Below are positions 4,749-5,773 of a stretch of DNA of 5,773 nucleotides, in pieces. Origin of the DNA: Muribaculaceae bacterium (GTDB lineage Bacteria; Pseudomonadota; Alphaproteobacteria; Rs-D84); contig JAMPEH010000164.1 in assembly GCA_023665245.1 (NCBI GenBank), forward strand, positions 1 to 5,773, given 5' to 3'. Made by a program: the position numbers and the translations under genes. A model generated the notes under the pieces. The model saw nothing but the letters and a program-made list of their open reading frames with translations. It was not told where the DNA came from and searched no databases. Position 1 is the first letter of the stretch. Each line of letters begins with the position of its first letter.

Positions 4749-5773
4749 TATGACGTTCCCCCTCCTCTTCCAGCTTCTGCAGGTCCACCATATGGCGGTA
4801 GGCCCCGCAGGCCTCATACAGATCCTCATGGCGGCCGGTGGCAGTGACCTTGCCGTCGTCAATGAAGATGATCCGGTCCATCTGCTCAATAGTAGAAATC
4901 CGATGGGCAATCAAAATTGTGGTGCGTCCGCTCCGGGTCGCCCGGAGGTTGTCCAGAATGGCCCGCTCCGTGCTGGTATCCACCGCGGATACGGAGTCGT
5001 CCAGGATCAGAATGGGCGCGTCCTTCATCAGCGCCCTGGCGATGGAAATGCGCTGCTTCTGTCCGCCGGAGACGGTCACGCCGCGCTCGCCCAGCACTGT
5101 GCGGTAGCCCTCGCTGAACCCCCGGATGTCGTTGTCTACATCCGCCAGGACGGCGGCGGCGGCTACCTTCTCTTCATCCGGATCGCCCGTGGTAAAGCCG
5201 ATGTTCCGGGAGATGGTGTCACTGAACAGGAAGTTGTCCTGAGGCACATAGGCCACCGCCTGCCGCACGTCCCGGATAGCCACGTCGTTAACGTCGTGGC
5301 CGTCCAGGAGCACGGTTCCGTCCGGAACGTTGCAGGTGCGCAGCAGCAGGTCCACCAAGGTGGTCTTGCCTGCGCCGGTGCGGCCCACAAGACCTACATT
5401 CTCCCCGGCCCGGATGCTGAAAGACACATCCTCCAGGGCGTTGTACTCCCCGTCGGGATAGCGGAAGGTCAGGCGACGGAACTCAATATCACCCCTGACG
5501 TTCTCCAGCCTGCGGACACCGGGACGGTCAACCACATCCTGCCTGGCGTCCAGCAGGGTACTGATACGCTTGAGAGAAGCGCGGCCCCGGCTGGACATGT
5601 CGATCAGCTCACTGACCGCCATAATAGGCCATATAATGGCGTTGAAGTAGCCGATGAACTCCATCAGCTGCCCTGCATTGAAATCACCCCGGTACACCAG
5701 ATAGCCGCCGTATCCCAGGATGATGCAGATAACGGACTCAACAAACAGCGTCACCAGGATGCGCAGCAGCACT
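4741..5773 (-). CDS. ABC exporter half-transporter with degenerate Walker B (YheI/BmrC-like subunit; partial, 5' end outside window)
   Basis: The C-terminal ~343 residues of the first subunit of the exporter; the N-terminus and first membrane helices lie beyond the right edge. Residues here are counted from the codon at 5772-5770. The last two membrane helices are visible (about 8-26 and 36-53), then the linker RGRASLKRISTLLD. The NBD follows: A-loop Y105; Walker A GRTGAGKTT (130-138); Q-loop Q178 (YVPQDNFLF); canonical signature VSGGQKQR (234-241); Walker B ILILDDS with D259 in place of the catalytic Glu; SAVD (261-264); and H290. In heterodimers such as B. subtilis BmrC/BmrD, the LDDS subunit supplies the non-hydrolytic Walker site. 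Its normal VSGGQ signature would complete the working site formed with E546 of the partner. Its TGA overlaps the partner's ATG region by 8 nt (4741-4748), so the two are co-transcribed and probably translationally coupled. The operon promoter is not in the window. Confidence 0.95.
   Translation of the reverse strand, partial: VLLRILVTLFVESVICIILGYGGYLVYRGDFNAGQLMEFIGYFNAIIWPIMAVSELIDMSSRGRASLKRISTLLDARQDVVDRPGVRRLENVRGDIEFRRLTFRYPDGEYNALEDVSFSIRAGENVGLVGRTGAGKTTLVDLLLRTCNVPDGTVLLDGHDVNDVAIRDVRQAVAYVPQDNFLFSDTISRNIGFTTGDPDEEKVAAAAVLADVDNDIRGFSEGYRTVLGERGVTVSGGQKQRISIARALMKDAPILILDDSVSAVDTSTERAILDNLRATRSGRTTILIAHRISTIEQMDRIIFIDDGKVTATGRHEDLYEACGAYRHMVDLQKLEEEGERHNA
4758..4767 (-). promoter_or_regulatory. 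Ribosome binding site of the second ABC subunit
   Basis: Read on the minus strand, GAGGAGGGGG lies 9 nt before the ATG at 4748-4746. It is inside the end of the upstream ABC gene and decides the start: upstream in-frame ATGs lack such a site and would add a low-complexity, out-of-frame translation of the neighbour. Confidence 0.8.

Noticed and set aside
2943..4847. A 634-codon open frame on the plus strand, opposite the ABC gene.
   Set aside because: It is antisense to a well-defined ABC transporter, translates to a His/Asp/Gln-rich low-complexity protein without domains, and has no ribosome binding site. It reflects GC-rich third positions.
4749..4910. N-terminal extension of the second ABC subunit to the ATG at 4910.
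   Set aside because: It lies wholly within the first ABC gene in another frame and reads as Arg/Trp/Ser-rich noise. The strong ribosome binding site at 4758-4767 supports the ATG at 4748.

Overview
The window looks like a chromosomal stretch from a GC-rich, low-copy Firmicute, most likely a gut clostridium of the Oscillospiraceae type. This is inferred from four things: the YesM/YesN-type two-component pair, strong AGGAG-type ribosome binding sites, GC-rich third codon positions that create long antisense shadow ORFs, and the protein families present. It is not proven. There is no plasmid, phage, CRISPR or rRNA/tRNA signal.

Layout, left to right. (1) Positions 2-1013, plus strand: the last ~95 codons of a YesM-like sensor histidine kinase overlap by 23 nt a complete YesN/AraC-type response regulator (248 aa). 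(2) Positions 1014-1234: a non-coding regulatory region. It holds an excellent extended -10 promoter (TTGCAA, 17 bp, TATAAT) embedded in an inverted repeat, followed by a ~150-nt structured leader. (3) Positions 1235-2479, plus: a complete Na+/H+-coupled glutamate/aspartate/dicarboxylate symporter (DAACS family, 414 aa), closed by a perfect 15-bp hairpin terminator at 2500-2533. (4) Positions 2534-2855: no intact gene. There is a purine-rich tract and, at about 2628-2826, a decayed N-terminal relic of what reads as an IS1182-type transposase. (5) Positions 2856-5773, minus: two overlapping ABC exporter half-transporters of the YheI/YheH (BmrC/BmrD) type. The upstream one runs off the right edge.

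How the genes work together. The kinase and regulator are translationally coupled and should form one signalling pair. The transporter directly downstream has its own promoter and is a reasonable but unproven regulatory target. The two ABC proteins should form one heterodimeric exporter: the upstream subunit has Asp in place of the catalytic Walker B Glu, and the downstream subunit has a non-canonical signature (FSAGQ). These two changes would fall in the same, degenerate ATP site, leaving one competent site. The symporter and the exporter operon converge on the hairpin at 2500-2533, which probably terminates both transcripts.

Nothing here is clearly a new biological system. The points most worth a second look are the dyad-embedded promoter with its structured leader, the transposase relic between the convergent units, and the extra N-terminal membrane helix of the second ABC subunit.
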